64,000 bases of DNA from RGIG3701 sp030530205 (GCA_030530205.1 JAUMVK010000003.1:62001-126000); one strand, 5' to 3'. Positions 7,730 to 16,090 are shown, counted from the first letter of the stretch. Notes: a model not told the origin generated them from the sequence alone. Made by a program: numbers and translations.

Positions 7730-7854
7730 AAATTTGTGAGAGATTATCGTTTTTTCAATCTCCCCATTCCCGGAACGATTTCGATTCACTCCTGCCTCCC
7801 GTCCTGTCAGCAGGGCCGAAAGCGACCTCACCTTTTTCCAAGTCCAAATTAAAA

Positions 7855-9786
7855 ATGCCTGAATCCTCCCTTCGTCGTCTTCGTCTCCTCGATGTAGCCC
7901 CGTACGTTCCTCACCCAGAGGGGCAGTTCCCGGTTGCAGCCACGATCAAAGGTCAAGTGGTCGGCCTTCAGACGTACTGCCCCGAGAATGGTTTGTTTGG
8001 TGTCCAGTATTTGTACTCAAAAGACCCTGATTCTCTGGCGATTTTGCGTCACAGCACCGCCCATCTGCTGGCTCGTGCCCTTATGCGTCTTTATCCGGGT
8101 GTTCAGCTGGGTTTTGGGCCGTCGATCGATACCGGTTTTTACTGTGATTTCGCTCTTGAAACTCAACTCACCCCTGCCGACCTGCCCAAAATCGAAACGG
8201 AAATGCGCCGGATCATTGCCCAGGGAGGAAGTTTCGAGTGTATCGAAGTGTCGCACAGTCAGGCTGAACGGATCCTCGAAGCGATGGACCAGCCGCTGAA
8301 ACTCGAACATCTGAACACGAATTTACGTGATCTTCCCACCGTTTTCTTTTACCGTCAGGGAGAATTTCTCGATTTGAGCCGTGGCCCGCACGTCGTCAGC
8401 GCGGGTATGTTGAGCAATTTCCGCCTTCTTTCCATCACAGGGTCGTACTGGAAAGATGATCCAAACCGCCCCTTGCAGCGCATTTACGGAACCGCCTGGT
8501 TTAAGCCCGAGGAACTGAACCGCGCTCTGTATCTGATGGAAAAAGCAAAGGAGCGTGACCATCGGATCCTTGGGCGTCAGCTGGAACTGTACGCTTTCGA
8601 CCCGAGGGTCGGAGCAGGGTTGGTACTTTGGCTACCCAAAGGGGCCGTTCTGCGGGAGCAGCTCGAAACCTTCCTCGCCGCCGAGCTGACCCAGCGCGGG
8701 TTCCAGCGCGTGTACACGCCTGAAATCGGCCGCGTGAGTCTGTATCGGATGCAGGGAAACAATCCATTGGATGCGGAAAGCCTTTATCCTGTTTTTGAGG
8801 CCGGAAAGAACGACTCGTTCGTCCTTCGGCCCACCTGTGGTCCGCACCACGTCACGATTTACCAGAACCACCCGCGCAGTTACCGGGAGCTTCCGCTTCG
8901 ATTCTTTGAATTTGGAAACGTTTGCAGTTTTGAGCCATCCGGCGAACTTTCCGGCCTGAAGCGCGTCAGGGCGTTCACCCGAAACGACTCGCATGTTTTT
9001 TGCCCGAAGGAACAGGCCGCGGAAGAATTCGAGCGCTGTCTTGATCTGCTGCGGGGGAATCTGAGGACTTTCGGCTTCAAAAACCTCCGTGTGCAGACGC
9101 TTTTCCGATCGGAAAACGGCGTGAAGTACAGCGGTTCCCTCGAACAGTGGCAATGGGGCGAGGAAATGATTTTAAGCCTTTGCAGGAAACTCGGAATCGA
9201 GACGTTCCCCGGCGGCGAGGTTCACCCGGAAGGACCTGGAATTGATTTCGTCGCGGAGGATTCCCTCGGTCGTGACTGGCATTTCGGGATCATTCACATC
9301 GACTTTAAACTCCCGGCAGACGAAAGTTTCGGCCTGAGTTACGTCGGTACGGATAATCGGCCGCACGAGCCCGTGGTATTGCACTGCACGCCGCTGGACT
9401 CGTTCGAGCGTTTCATCGGTGTTTTGATCGAGCATTTCGCCGGTGCGTTTCCGCTCTGGCTGGCCCCGGAGCAGGTCAGGATCCTGCCTGTGAGTCCCAA
9501 GTTCGAAGAGTATGCGCAGGAAATCGAAGCGCAGCTCCGCGCTCAGGGTTTTCGGGTACAGACGGACTGCCGGTCTGAAAAAATCGGCGCGAAGATCCGT
9601 CGTGCGCAGATACAGCTTGTTCCTTACATGGTCATCATCGGCGAGCGGGAAGCCTCCCAAAAAACGCTGGCCATTCGTGACCGGATCTCGGGAAACCTTG
9701 GGAATTTCACGCTGGAAAAGAGCGTGGAAATGTTCCTGAAAGAAATCCGCGAGAAGACGCTGAAATACGAGCCGGGAACGGTTTGA
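7855..9786 (+). CDS. thrS: Divergent threonyl-tRNA synthetase-like protein
   Basis: The family charges tRNA-Thr. All parts of ThrRS can be traced over 643 residues: a shortened TGS-like start, the editing domain (HSTAHLL, H66 and H70; SRGPHV, residues 175-180), the class II core and a C-terminal anticodon domain (PYMVIIGEREA). Several normally fixed residues differ. The editing Cys of DLCRGPHV is Ser175. The motif 2 Arg (in FGxxxRxEPSG) is Ser358 in FGNVCSFEPSG. The zinc-site block, normally PMNCPGHV, reads PTCGPHHV, so the cysteine (C328) is one position early. Motif 3 FERF is kept. No in-frame start exists upstream, so the short TGS is not a start error. It may be an atypical synthetase or a non-charging paralogue. 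Confidence 0.8.
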   Translation: MPESSLRRLRLLDVAPYVPHPEGQFPVAATIKGQVVGLQTYCPENGLFGVQYLYSKDPDSLAILRHSTAHLLARALMRLYPGVQLGFGPSIDTGFYCDFALETQLTPADLPKIETEMRRIIAQGGSFECIEVSHSQAERILEAMDQPLKLEHLNTNLRDLPTVFFYRQGEFLDLSRGPHVVSAGMLSNFRLLSITGSYWKDDPNRPLQRIYGTAWFKPEELNRALYLMEKAKERDHRILGRQLELYAFDPRVGAGLVLWLPKGAVLREQLETFLAAELTQRGFQRVYTPEIGRVSLYRMQGNNPLDAESLYPVFEAGKNDSFVLRPTCGPHHVTIYQNHPRSYRELPLRFFEFGNVCSFEPSGELSGLKRVRAFTRNDSHVFCPKEQAAEEFERCLDLLRGNLRTFGFKNLRVQTLFRSENGVKYSGSLEQWQWGEEMILSLCRKLGIETFPGGEVHPEGPGIDFVAEDSLGRDWHFGIIHIDFKLPADESFGLSYVGTDNRPHEPVVLHCTPLDSFERFIGVLIEHFAGAFPLWLAPEQVRILPVSPKFEEYAQEIEAQLRAQGFRVQTDCRSEKIGAKIRRAQIQLVPYMVIIGEREASQKTLAIRDRISGNLGNFTLEKSVEMFLKEIREKTLKYEPGTV

Positions 9787-9822
9787 CCCTCCTTTAATGC
9801 CCCTCCATTTTTGAGGCCCACC

Positions 9823-11778
9823 ATGTACAAAACCAGCCTTTTGACCCTCCTTTTTCTCTTGACCTTCACCACTTTTACGTTCGCCGGGGAGTTTCTTTCG
9901 GACTCCTGGCGCGGCGAGTGGATCGACCCGCCGGCAAAAGACCGTCCGCTGCAAATCGTCCACGGCGGGATCCCTACGAGCCAGATCGAAAGCCGCCTGA
10001 CGTTCCTGCGTGACCAGTGCGGGCTGGGCGGGATCGTCTGTAACTGCCGCCGGGACGGCTACCTCGAGACGGACGACTGCTGGAACCAGCTCGTCGAAAC
10101 CGTCGCCACGGCCAAAAAGCTCGGTCTGCGCGTCTGGATCTACGACGAGGACGGCTACCCCAGCCCGACCGCCGGTGGTCTGACTCTGAAGGGCCACCCG
10201 GAATTTGAGGCCCAGGAGCTCGTCTATGACGCGCAAAACCCGGAGAATCCGTTCACGGTCCGCGACTGCTACGAGTTCACCCACGCGACGAATAATTACT
10301 GCGCACTGCGCCGCTACCCGAACGTTCTGGATGGGGCGGCCATGGAGCGTTTCCTTGACGTAACGCACCGCGCCTACGCCAGGCACCTGACCGCCGCCGG
10401 CTGCTGGGACGTGGTGGAGGCTTTCTTCACCGACGAGCCGAGCACGAACGGCGTGAACACGGGCGTCATTCCCAACCTGGTCGTAAGGACCGAGGACGAG
10501 CCGAACCCGGAAAAGAAAAACCTCCCGATGGTCATCTGGAGCCGGGATTTCCCGCGGGTTTACCAGGAAATGTACGACGAGGACCTCATGAAAGTCCGAA
10601 AGAGCCTTTTCACCGGGGACTCACCCGAGGACAAAAAGGTCCGGCGTCAGTTCTGGTCGATGGTCAGCGCGCTCTACACGCAGAACTTCATGGGGAAAAT
10701 TCAGAAATGGTGCGCCGAGAACGGAAAATGCTCCTCCGGCCACGCGCTTCATGAGGAGGCGCTCGTGTACCACGTGCCATGCTACGGAAACGTTTTCGTC
10801 GGCACCAACACGATGCACATCGCGGGGATGGACTTCCTGAGCAGTTCCCCCCAGGCGGCCATGAGGGGCTGGCGGACGGCCACTTACCCCGCCTCGTCGA
10901 ACATCATGAACGGGAACCGCCTCATGATGACTGAAATCAGTGACCATTCCGAGCGCATCAGCCTCAAGCAGAACGCGCCTCTGGAAAACATGCAGTTCGC
11001 GGCGGCCTGGCAAGCGGCGCTCGGCTGCACCGAGTTCACACTTTACTATGCCGTGGAGCATCGCGGGCCGGAAGCGCACAAAGCGTACTGTACGTACGTC
11101 GGCCGACTGAACGCCGCGCTGCGGGACGCGCAAATCGTGAAACGCGCGCTGCTTTACTACCCCGCCCGGGACCTTCAGGAAGAGTACAAACCGATCGCGG
11201 AACGCCTGGACACGAACTCGCAGTCGGACCGGATGAAGAAAATCATCGGGGCATACTACACGCACGGGCAGTTCCTCGCCGAACACCAGATCCCCTTCAT
11301 GGCCGCGGACGACCAGATGCTCAAGAGTGCCGAAATCACGAAAGACGCCGCGGGTAAAGCCGTGATCCGGATCGGAAACCAGAGCGCGATCGAAACGGTC
11401 CTGATCCCGTCGGGCGTGACCCTTCCGGAAGAAACGGCCGCGTTTTTGGCGGAATTTAAAAAAGAAGGCGGGACGGTGATCGACGAAACCTCGCTGAACC
11501 TCCTCGAGACCCTTCCAACCCCGCTGACCACCCAATCAGGCGAGCCGAAAATGGTCCTTCTGGGCGAATTCGCCCGCGGCGGCAAAACGATTTACGCCCT
11601 CTGCAACTCGTCCACGGACTTCACCGGCACGCTGAGCGTTCCACGTGAAACGAAATCGTGCGAAATTCTGGATCCCTTGACGGGCGAAATTCAAACCACC
11701 CCGGTGACCGACGGAAAGATTTCCGTTCGGCTGGAAAAGATTCAGTGTTTGATTTTCGTCTGTGACACGAACGAGTAG
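9823..11778 (+). CDS. Secreted GH106-like glycoside hydrolase (alpha-L-rhamnosidase-like)
   Basis: The ATG at 9823 gives a clear signal peptide (residues 1-21, LLTLLFLLTFTTFTFAG). An in-frame TTG four codons earlier is less likely. The catalytic region shows AKKLGLRVWIYDEDGYPSP with TAGG (about 98-119) and VVEAFFTDEPSTNG (about 197-210), motifs I associate with GH106 and related rhamnosidase-like families, where the acidic residues of the DEP motif are candidate catalytic groups. A later beta-rich part (about 530-651) follows. At 651 residues it is shorter than many GH106 enzymes, which often exceed 900, so the family call is approximate. It starts 37 bases after the thrS-like gene on the same strand. 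Confidence 0.65.
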   Translation: MYKTSLLTLLFLLTFTTFTFAGEFLSDSWRGEWIDPPAKDRPLQIVHGGIPTSQIESRLTFLRDQCGLGGIVCNCRRDGYLETDDCWNQLVETVATAKKLGLRVWIYDEDGYPSPTAGGLTLKGHPEFEAQELVYDAQNPENPFTVRDCYEFTHATNNYCALRRYPNVLDGAAMERFLDVTHRAYARHLTAAGCWDVVEAFFTDEPSTNGVNTGVIPNLVVRTEDEPNPEKKNLPMVIWSRDFPRVYQEMYDEDLMKVRKSLFTGDSPEDKKVRRQFWSMVSALYTQNFMGKIQKWCAENGKCSSGHALHEEALVYHVPCYGNVFVGTNTMHIAGMDFLSSSPQAAMRGWRTATYPASSNIMNGNRLMMTEISDHSERISLKQNAPLENMQFAAAWQAALGCTEFTLYYAVEHRGPEAHKAYCTYVGRLNAALRDAQIVKRALLYYPARDLQEEYKPIAERLDTNSQSDRMKKIIGAYYTHGQFLAEHQIPFMAADDQMLKSAEITKDAAGKAVIRIGNQSAIETVLIPSGVTLPEETAAFLAEFKKEGGTVIDETSLNLLETLPTPLTTQSGEPKMVLLGEFARGGKTIYALCNSSTDFTGTLSVPRETKSCEILDPLTGEIQTTPVTDGKISVRLEKIQCLIFVCDTNE

Positions 11779-11819
11779 AAACCCCTTCATCAAACCGCCG
11801 CAAAAAACACACTGGTTCC

Positions 11820-12125
11820 TCTTTGCGTCCTTTGCGTTCTTTGCGGCTAAAAAACATCATCGTGGTGTTTTTTCTCACGCGGAGATGCGGAGACGCGGAG
11901 TTTTTATGGTTGGGTCGATCTCAAATCCTCCGCGCCTCCGCAGCTCCGCATGAGGTCTGAAAGAGGCGCTCCCAAGCAAGAAAAGCGGCTTTAAATTTGA
12001 TTGATTTAGCCGCAAAGGACGCAAAGAGTTTTTTCTTGTTACCGATCAACGCTGCGTCACCGAAATCTTTATCCTATCTCATTTTTATCCTCTTTGCGTT
12101 CTTTGTGTTCTTTGTGGCTTAAAAA
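11820..12125. repeat. Nested inverted/direct repeat cluster (family 4)
   Basis: The motif CTCTTTGCGTCCTTTGCG..TTTGCGGCT occurs at about 11820-11850, inverted at 12006-12028 (AGCCGCAAAGGACGCAAAGAG), and again directly at 12090-12119 with changes. Inside lies a second inverted pair rich in CGCGGAG/CTCCGCG (11877-11901 and 11928-11953). The whole sits in the noncoding 11779-12210 stretch, where I see no gene. Confidence 0.7.
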
Positions 12126-12210
12126 TGCGTCATTGATCAGGGGCACTTGTTGGAAGAACCAAAAAAATTAACCACTCTTGATAAAATAATAAGAAATGAT
12201 ACAATTTAGA

Positions 12211-12300
12211 ATCTTCCCTGCCTACGCGGGGGTGTTTCCAAGGCGTTCCAGATCAAATGGTTTCAGTATAAGCCTTCCCCGCCTACGCGGGGATTTTTCT
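12211..12300 (+). CRISPR. Two-repeat type I-E-like CRISPR remnant
   Basis: Two 29-base units at 12211-12239 and 12272-12300 match at 23 of 29 positions and share CTTCCC-GCCTACGCGGGG. This is the stem form typical of type I-E repeats. They are separated by one 32-base spacer (12240-12271), so the period is exactly 61, the classical I-E value. An AT-rich leader-like stretch (about 12160-12205) precedes the first unit. No cas gene is visible in the window. The second unit is more degenerate at its end, as expected of a terminal repeat. Confidence 0.7.
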
Positions 12301-12342
12301 TAATTGGAGCAATCATCAAGAGTTTAATATTAGAGTTTTTCC

Positions 12343-12912
12343 CTAAAACTTCTCCAACTCCTCGACGAGTCGTTTCATCTCGCGGGTCAGGATGGCGGGC
12401 TGGCCAGGGGTGAGGGCCTCGTACATGGAGCGAAAGTACCACAGAATGTCACGTCCGCCGTGGAAGTATGAGAAAACCGCGTCGCCGTCCTGCTCGAATC
12501 GGGCGACGATCCCCCGCAAATTATCGATTTTGTCGCAGAGCATAATTCGGCGCGCTTCCAGCCCGGCGGCGCGAGCGTGGGCGATGTGGGCCTCTTTGCG
12601 TTCCCGCCACGGGCTTTTTTTGTTCGGGTCCTGCGTCAGTGAGTCACTGCACTGGCCGACCCATTGGGCGACACGGTCCCCGTAGCGGCGCCGGATTTCG
12701 TCGAGCATCGCCTGACCGCCGCAGTCCTCCGCAGCGTCGTGGAGCAGGGCGGCCAGCGCCTCATCTTCGGTTTCCGCCCATTCCAGAACCATCCCACTGA
12801 CCCGCAGAAGGTGGCTGATGTACGGGTCCTGATTGAATTTCCGCCGCTGGTCGGCATGGATCTCTCAGATCCACGAAAGCGCGGAAGCGTAACGGGAGGT
12901 TAAAACGAGCAT
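12343..12912 (-). pseudogene. HD-domain (RelA/SpoT hydrolase-like) gene with in-frame TGA
   Basis: From ATG 12912 (with AAAGGTGA upstream) the frame reads 15 codons, hits TGA at 12867-12865, then continues as a convincing HD-domain protein. It has HADQRRKFNQDPYISHLL, then LAALLHDAAEDCGG (HD motif), DKIDNL and a C-terminal helix. The part after the stop could only be restarted at ATG 12792, which would lose the first metal-binding histidine region (HADQRRK..YISH). The family hydrolyses (p)ppGpp or related nucleotides. I call it a recent nonsense pseudogene; a sequencing error or recoding cannot be excluded. It lies next to the CRISPR remnant. Confidence 0.7.
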
Positions 12913-12995
12913 TTCTTTCACCTTTCTTTTGAGCTTAAACCACGTTCGCGTCAAACCCTTTCCCAGAGGGTGAGCCGCGTCTGGTGCAAACCTTC

Positions 12996-13116
12996 ATTTA
13001 AACACGGATTTCCACGGATTAGAAGGATTACCACGGATTTTTAAAGAAAAAAGTCTGAAGTCTTTCCTGAAAAAATCCTTTTAATCCTATAAATCCGTGG
13101 AAATCCGTGTTTAAAT
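12996..13116. repeat. Family 1 dispersed palindrome, copy A
   Basis: The left arm TTTAAACACGGATTTCCACG and the right arm CGTGGAAATCCGTGTTTAAA are inverted repeats about 120 bases apart end to end, enclosing a less conserved middle with AAAGAAAAAAG. It lies between the HD pseudogene and thyX. Confidence 0.8.
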
Positions 13117-13143
13117 AAAGGTTGGAAGCGGAACGGATCTGGT

Positions 13144-14031
13144 TTACTTCACGAGCCCAAGCGCCTGGAGTTTTTCGCGGCATTCGTCCCGTTCACGGCA
13201 GCGGGCCAAGTCGGTCCACGTGGGGTCCTGGCACGCGAGGAACGTTTCTTCCGAGGCCGGGATCTCGCCGGTCTGGGCCAGACGCGCAATCACGCCCGAA
13301 TCCAGCGCCGTGAGAGTCATGGCGTTCATCGTGTAGTCCAGAAACGCCTGCCACGTCAGCGGGAACAGCGGGCGGATGATCTCTTCGCCGATCGTCGTGG
13401 CGTACTTCCGGATCTCCTCCTGCGCGTGGCTTTCCATCCGGAGCGCCAAAAAGTGCAGCAGATTGTGCAGGTCGCACTTCCAGTACGCCTCGGTGTACGT
13501 GGAAAGCGGAAGGTCCTTTCGGGCCTGCTCCCGCGCGATCCCCAGCTCGAGGCGGCGCTGGTAGCAGTCGCGGGCGGTCTGGTGGAACTGCGTCTCCAGC
13601 TCGGTCAGCCCGACGCCCTGTTCTTCCGGGAGAAAACCGTCGCTTCCCTGGCGATTCGAGGTCGCCTGGATGCGCCACGCGTCGGGGGCGGTGGTCTGCA
13701 TCGAGTCAATGGCGATGGAGTACCGCGTCGAATATTCGTTCACCGAGGCGGTCCGGTGCCGGATCCACTGCCGCCAGCAGTCCATCGGAACGCGGACCAT
13801 CAGTTTCACCTCGGCCATTTCGAACGGCGTGGTGTGGCGGTGGCGGAGCAGGTAGCGGATGAGCGTCCGGTCATCGGAAACACGGCGCGTACCGTCTCCG
13901 TAACTGGTGCGGGCGGCCTGGACGATCGCTGCGTCGTCCCCCATGCAATCGACGAGCGTGACGAAACCATCGTTCAAAACGGGGAACTTTTTCCAGCGCA
14001 GAGACTCAAGGACTTCGGAATTACTGGGCAT
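13144..14031 (-). CDS. thyX: Flavin-dependent thymidylate synthase
   Basis: ThyX makes dTMP from dUMP using methylene-tetrahydrofolate, FAD and NAD(P)H. The 295-residue product has the ThyX signature RHRTASVNEYSTRYS (residues 91-105) after YLLRHRHTTPFEMAEVKL. The C-terminal part has LHNLLHFLALRMESHAQEEI and IIRPLFPLTWQAF. The ATG at 14031 is chosen because the promoter at 14082-14109 would put the transcript start close upstream. Longer in-frame reading would include the promoter itself. No strong ribosome binding site is seen. Confidence 0.93.
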   Translation of the reverse strand: MPSNSEVLESLRWKKFPVLNDGFVTLVDCMGDDAAIVQAARTSYGDGTRRVSDDRTLIRYLLRHRHTTPFEMAEVKLMVRVPMDCWRQWIRHRTASVNEYSTRYSIAIDSMQTTAPDAWRIQATSNRQGSDGFLPEEQGVGLTELETQFHQTARDCYQRRLELGIAREQARKDLPLSTYTEAYWKCDLHNLLHFLALRMESHAQEEIRKYATTIGEEIIRPLFPLTWQAFLDYTMNAMTLTALDSGVIARLAQTGEIPASEETFLACQDPTWTDLARCRERDECREKLQALGLVK

Positions 14032-14081
14032 TTTGTCAGTTTGGGTTAAAGAATCGAAACGAAAATTTACCGTCACATAGA

Positions 14082-14109
14082 AGTATAAACTATTTTCGGG
14101 TTTTGTAAA
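14082..14109 (-). promoter_or_regulatory. Predicted thyX promoter
   Basis: Minus-strand TTTACA (14109-14104), 16 bases, TATACT (14087-14082). The leader to the chosen thyX ATG would be about 45 bases. Confidence 0.6.
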
Positions 14110-14193
14110 GGGGGCTCCCCGACTAGTTTCAGGTCCCAACTTGAAAAGGTCCAGCTCAAGTTTCACGTCCAACCCGCTGTCAGCTCCAGCGAT

Positions 14194-14516
14194 TATAGGC
14201 CCCGCGGATCAGGCGGATTAAGGCGGATTGGTTTTTTAAAAAGATGTTCAAACCCTTTTCCAGTGGGTGAGTCACACGCGGTTCAAACCTTGATTTAAAC
14301 ACGGATTTTCACGGATTAGAAGGATTCCCACGGATTTTTAAAGAAAAAAGGATGAAATCTTTCCTGAAAAAATCCTTTTAATCCCTTAAATCCGCGGAAA
14401 TCCGTGTTTAAATGAAAGGTTGGAAGCGGAATGGACTTGGAGTTTACACGGTCAAGTTGGAATTTTTCTTTTTAAAATCTCATCCGCCTTAATCCGCCTG
14501 ATCCGCGGGGCCTATA
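14194..14516. repeat. Family 1 dispersed palindrome, copy B, with perfect 35-base outer arms
   Basis: Outer arms 14194-14228 and 14482-14516 are perfect 35-base inverted repeats (TATAGGCCCCGCGGATCAGG.. and its complement). Inside, 14293-14412 is another copy of the TTTAAACACGG..CCGTGTTTAAA palindrome seen in copy A. The element is therefore a nested hairpin of 323 bases. It fills most of the 655-base thyX-map gap. Confidence 0.85.
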
Positions 14517-14600
14517 GCGGCCTCCGGCGTTCCCGAAGGGACTGATTCTCGCGTGCACCGTCGCGTGCACGGGATTTAAGGAGTTTTTCGTTCCACCCCC

Positions 14601-14628
14601 TTGTTCTTTGGTAAAAAAAGAGTAAAAT
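14601..14628 (+). promoter_or_regulatory. Possible map promoter
   Basis: TTGTTC (14601-14606), 16 bases, TAAAAT (14623-14628), about 58 bases before the map ATG. Matches are moderate. Confidence 0.45.
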
Positions 14629-14686
14629 AAATCAGAATCTTTTATTTGCGCGTTACCCCCGCACCCAAGTGAGAAAGAAGAAAAAA

Positions 14687-15487
14687 ATGATCGAGATCAA
14701 GACGAAACGCGAAATTCGTTTGATGCGCCGTGCCGGGTACCAGGTTTGGGTCGCTCATGAGATGATCCGGAAAGCCATCAAGCCCGGTCTGACCACCCGC
14801 GAGCTGAACGACATGGTGGAGAAGTACTACCACTCCAAAAACATCGAGTGCATGTTCAAGGGCGTGCAGCTCCATTCCCGCCACAAACCGTTCCCGGCCG
14901 CGTGCTGCATGTCGGTGAACGAGGAGGTGGTGCACGGGATCCCGAGCGACCGCGTTCTGGTCGAGGGCGACATCGTGAGCGTGGACATCGGCTCGCGAAT
15001 TGCCGGCTGGTGTGGGGATTCCGCCTACACGAGCCCGGTGGGGGAAATCTCCGACGAGAAGAAAAAGCTCCTCCAGGTCACCAAAGGGACGCTCGATCTG
15101 GCCATTTCGCTTCTTTCGCAGAAGAACCACTGGAACGCCATCGCGAAGGAGATGGAAATCTTCGTCGAGGACCACGGTTTCTCCGTCGTGGATGATTTCG
15201 TCGGACACGGGATCGGCCGTGAAATGCACATGGACCCGCAGGTTCCGAATTACTACTGCCCGCACGCCGATTTCCGCATCCAGCCGGGCCTGGTGCTGGC
15301 GATCGAGCCGATGGTGAACGTGGGAACGCACAAAGTCCGCGAGGGCGAAGACGGCTGGGTCCAGCGCACCGCCGACGGCAAGCCGAGCGCCCACTTTGAA
15401 CACACGGTGGCGATCACGGAAAACGGCCCGTACGTCCTGACCGCCGCGGAGGATGAGTACAATAACAAGGCGTTCGCGAATTATTGA
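14687..15487 (+). CDS. map: Methionine aminopeptidase, type I
   Basis: This enzyme removes the N-terminal methionine from new proteins. The 266-residue product starts MIEIKTKREIRLMRRAG and keeps the two-metal site: H83 (SVNEEVVHGIP), D100 (VSVDIG), D111 (GDSAY), H174 (GHGIG), E207 (IEPM) and E238 (EHT). An in-frame GTG at 14669 would add six basic residues, but the ATG at 14687 follows an AGAAAGAAG purine stretch and fits family starts better. It stands alone, followed by a family 2 repeat. Confidence 0.93.
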   Translation: MIEIKTKREIRLMRRAGYQVWVAHEMIRKAIKPGLTTRELNDMVEKYYHSKNIECMFKGVQLHSRHKPFPAACCMSVNEEVVHGIPSDRVLVEGDIVSVDIGSRIAGWCGDSAYTSPVGEISDEKKKLLQVTKGTLDLAISLLSQKNHWNAIAKEMEIFVEDHGFSVVDDFVGHGIGREMHMDPQVPNYYCPHADFRIQPGLVLAIEPMVNVGTHKVREGEDGWVQRTADGKPSAHFEHTVAITENGPYVLTAAEDEYNNKAFANY

Positions 15488-15490
15488 TAT

Positions 15491-15606
15491 AAGCCCTCCT
15501 CACCGAGGGGGGTGGCCCAAAGGGCCGGGGGGAGTTGGATGGCACAGTCACGGAACTCCCCCAGTCAGCTGCGCTGACAGCCCCTCAAGGAGGGGGCCTT
15601 TAAAAG
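15491..15606. repeat. Family 2 repeat, copy 1
   Basis: About 115 bases with inverted-repeat structure: CCTCACCGAGGGGGGTGGCC at one end, GGGGGAGTT / AACTCCCCC in the middle and CCCCTCAAGGAGGGGGCC at the other, ending CCTTTAAAAGG. It is almost identical to copy 2 at 15976-16090. The AAGG at its end forms part of the ribosome binding site of the next gene. Confidence 0.85.
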
Positions 15607-15614
15607 GAATTATT

Positions 15615-15971
15615 ATGTCATTAAAATATGACCCTAAATTAATCCCTTTGGCGCGTGAATTAAGGCGGGAAATGACGCCCGAGGAAAAACACTTGTGGTA
15701 TGATTTTCTTTGCAAATATAAACCACGATTTCAGCGTCAGAAAACAATCGACTCATTTATCGCAGATTTTTATTGCCATAAAGCAAAATTGATCGTCGAG
15801 GTCGATGGTTACCAACACACTACGGGACCAGGAAAAGAATACGACCAACAGCGAACGGAGATTTTGGAAAAGTATGGATTGAAAGTCTTTCGGGTTTCCA
15901 ATCAATTGATTCATGATTATTTCAACATCGCCTGCAGACAAATCGACAACGAGGTGAAAAAACGGCTCTGA
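15615..15971 (+). CDS. DUF559 endonuclease-like protein between two near-identical repeats
   Basis: The 118-residue product fits the DUF559 family, which has a Vsr/PD-(D/E)xK-like nuclease fold. It shows RELRREMTPEEKHLWYDFL, RFQRQKTIDSFIADFYCHKA, LIVEVDGYQH (candidate acidic residues D51, E62 and D64), then YGLKVFRVSNQLI. Small DUF559 proteins of this type are common in bacteria but their role is not established. The ATG at 15615 follows AAGGA. The gene and its two flanking 115-base repeats form a compact unit from 15491 to 16090, suggesting joint mobility; this is inference. Confidence 0.8.
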   Translation: MSLKYDPKLIPLARELRREMTPEEKHLWYDFLCKYKPRFQRQKTIDSFIADFYCHKAKLIVEVDGYQHTTGPGKEYDQQRTEILEKYGLKVFRVSNQLIHDYFNIACRQIDNEVKKRL

Positions 15972-15975
15972 TTTT

Positions 15976-16090
15976 AAAGCCCCCCTCACCGAGGGGGGTG
16001 GCCCAAAGGGCCGGGGGGAGTTGGATGGCACAGTCACGGAACTCCCCCAGTCAGCTGCGCTGACAGTCCCCTCAAGGAGGGGGCCTTTGA
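15976..16090. repeat. Family 2 repeat, copy 2
   Basis: Direct copy of 15491-15606, differing at only a few positions near the ends. The shared core runs from CACCGAGGGGGGTGGCCC through TCAGCTGCGCTGACAG to the GGAGGGGGCCTTT end. It directly follows the DUF559 stop. Confidence 0.85.

Noticed and set aside
7730..7854. T-box leader before the thrS-like gene
   Set aside because: No specifier loop, T-box sequence or terminator/antiterminator pair is recognisable.
12996..14516. Repeats around thyX as a CRISPR array
   Set aside because: The units are long inverted repeats without regular spacing, unlike the true 61-base period at 12211-12300.
14517..14580. CGTGCAC..GTGCACG hairpin before map as a terminator
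   Set aside because: No T run follows and no gene ends nearby; it may be an incidental palindrome.
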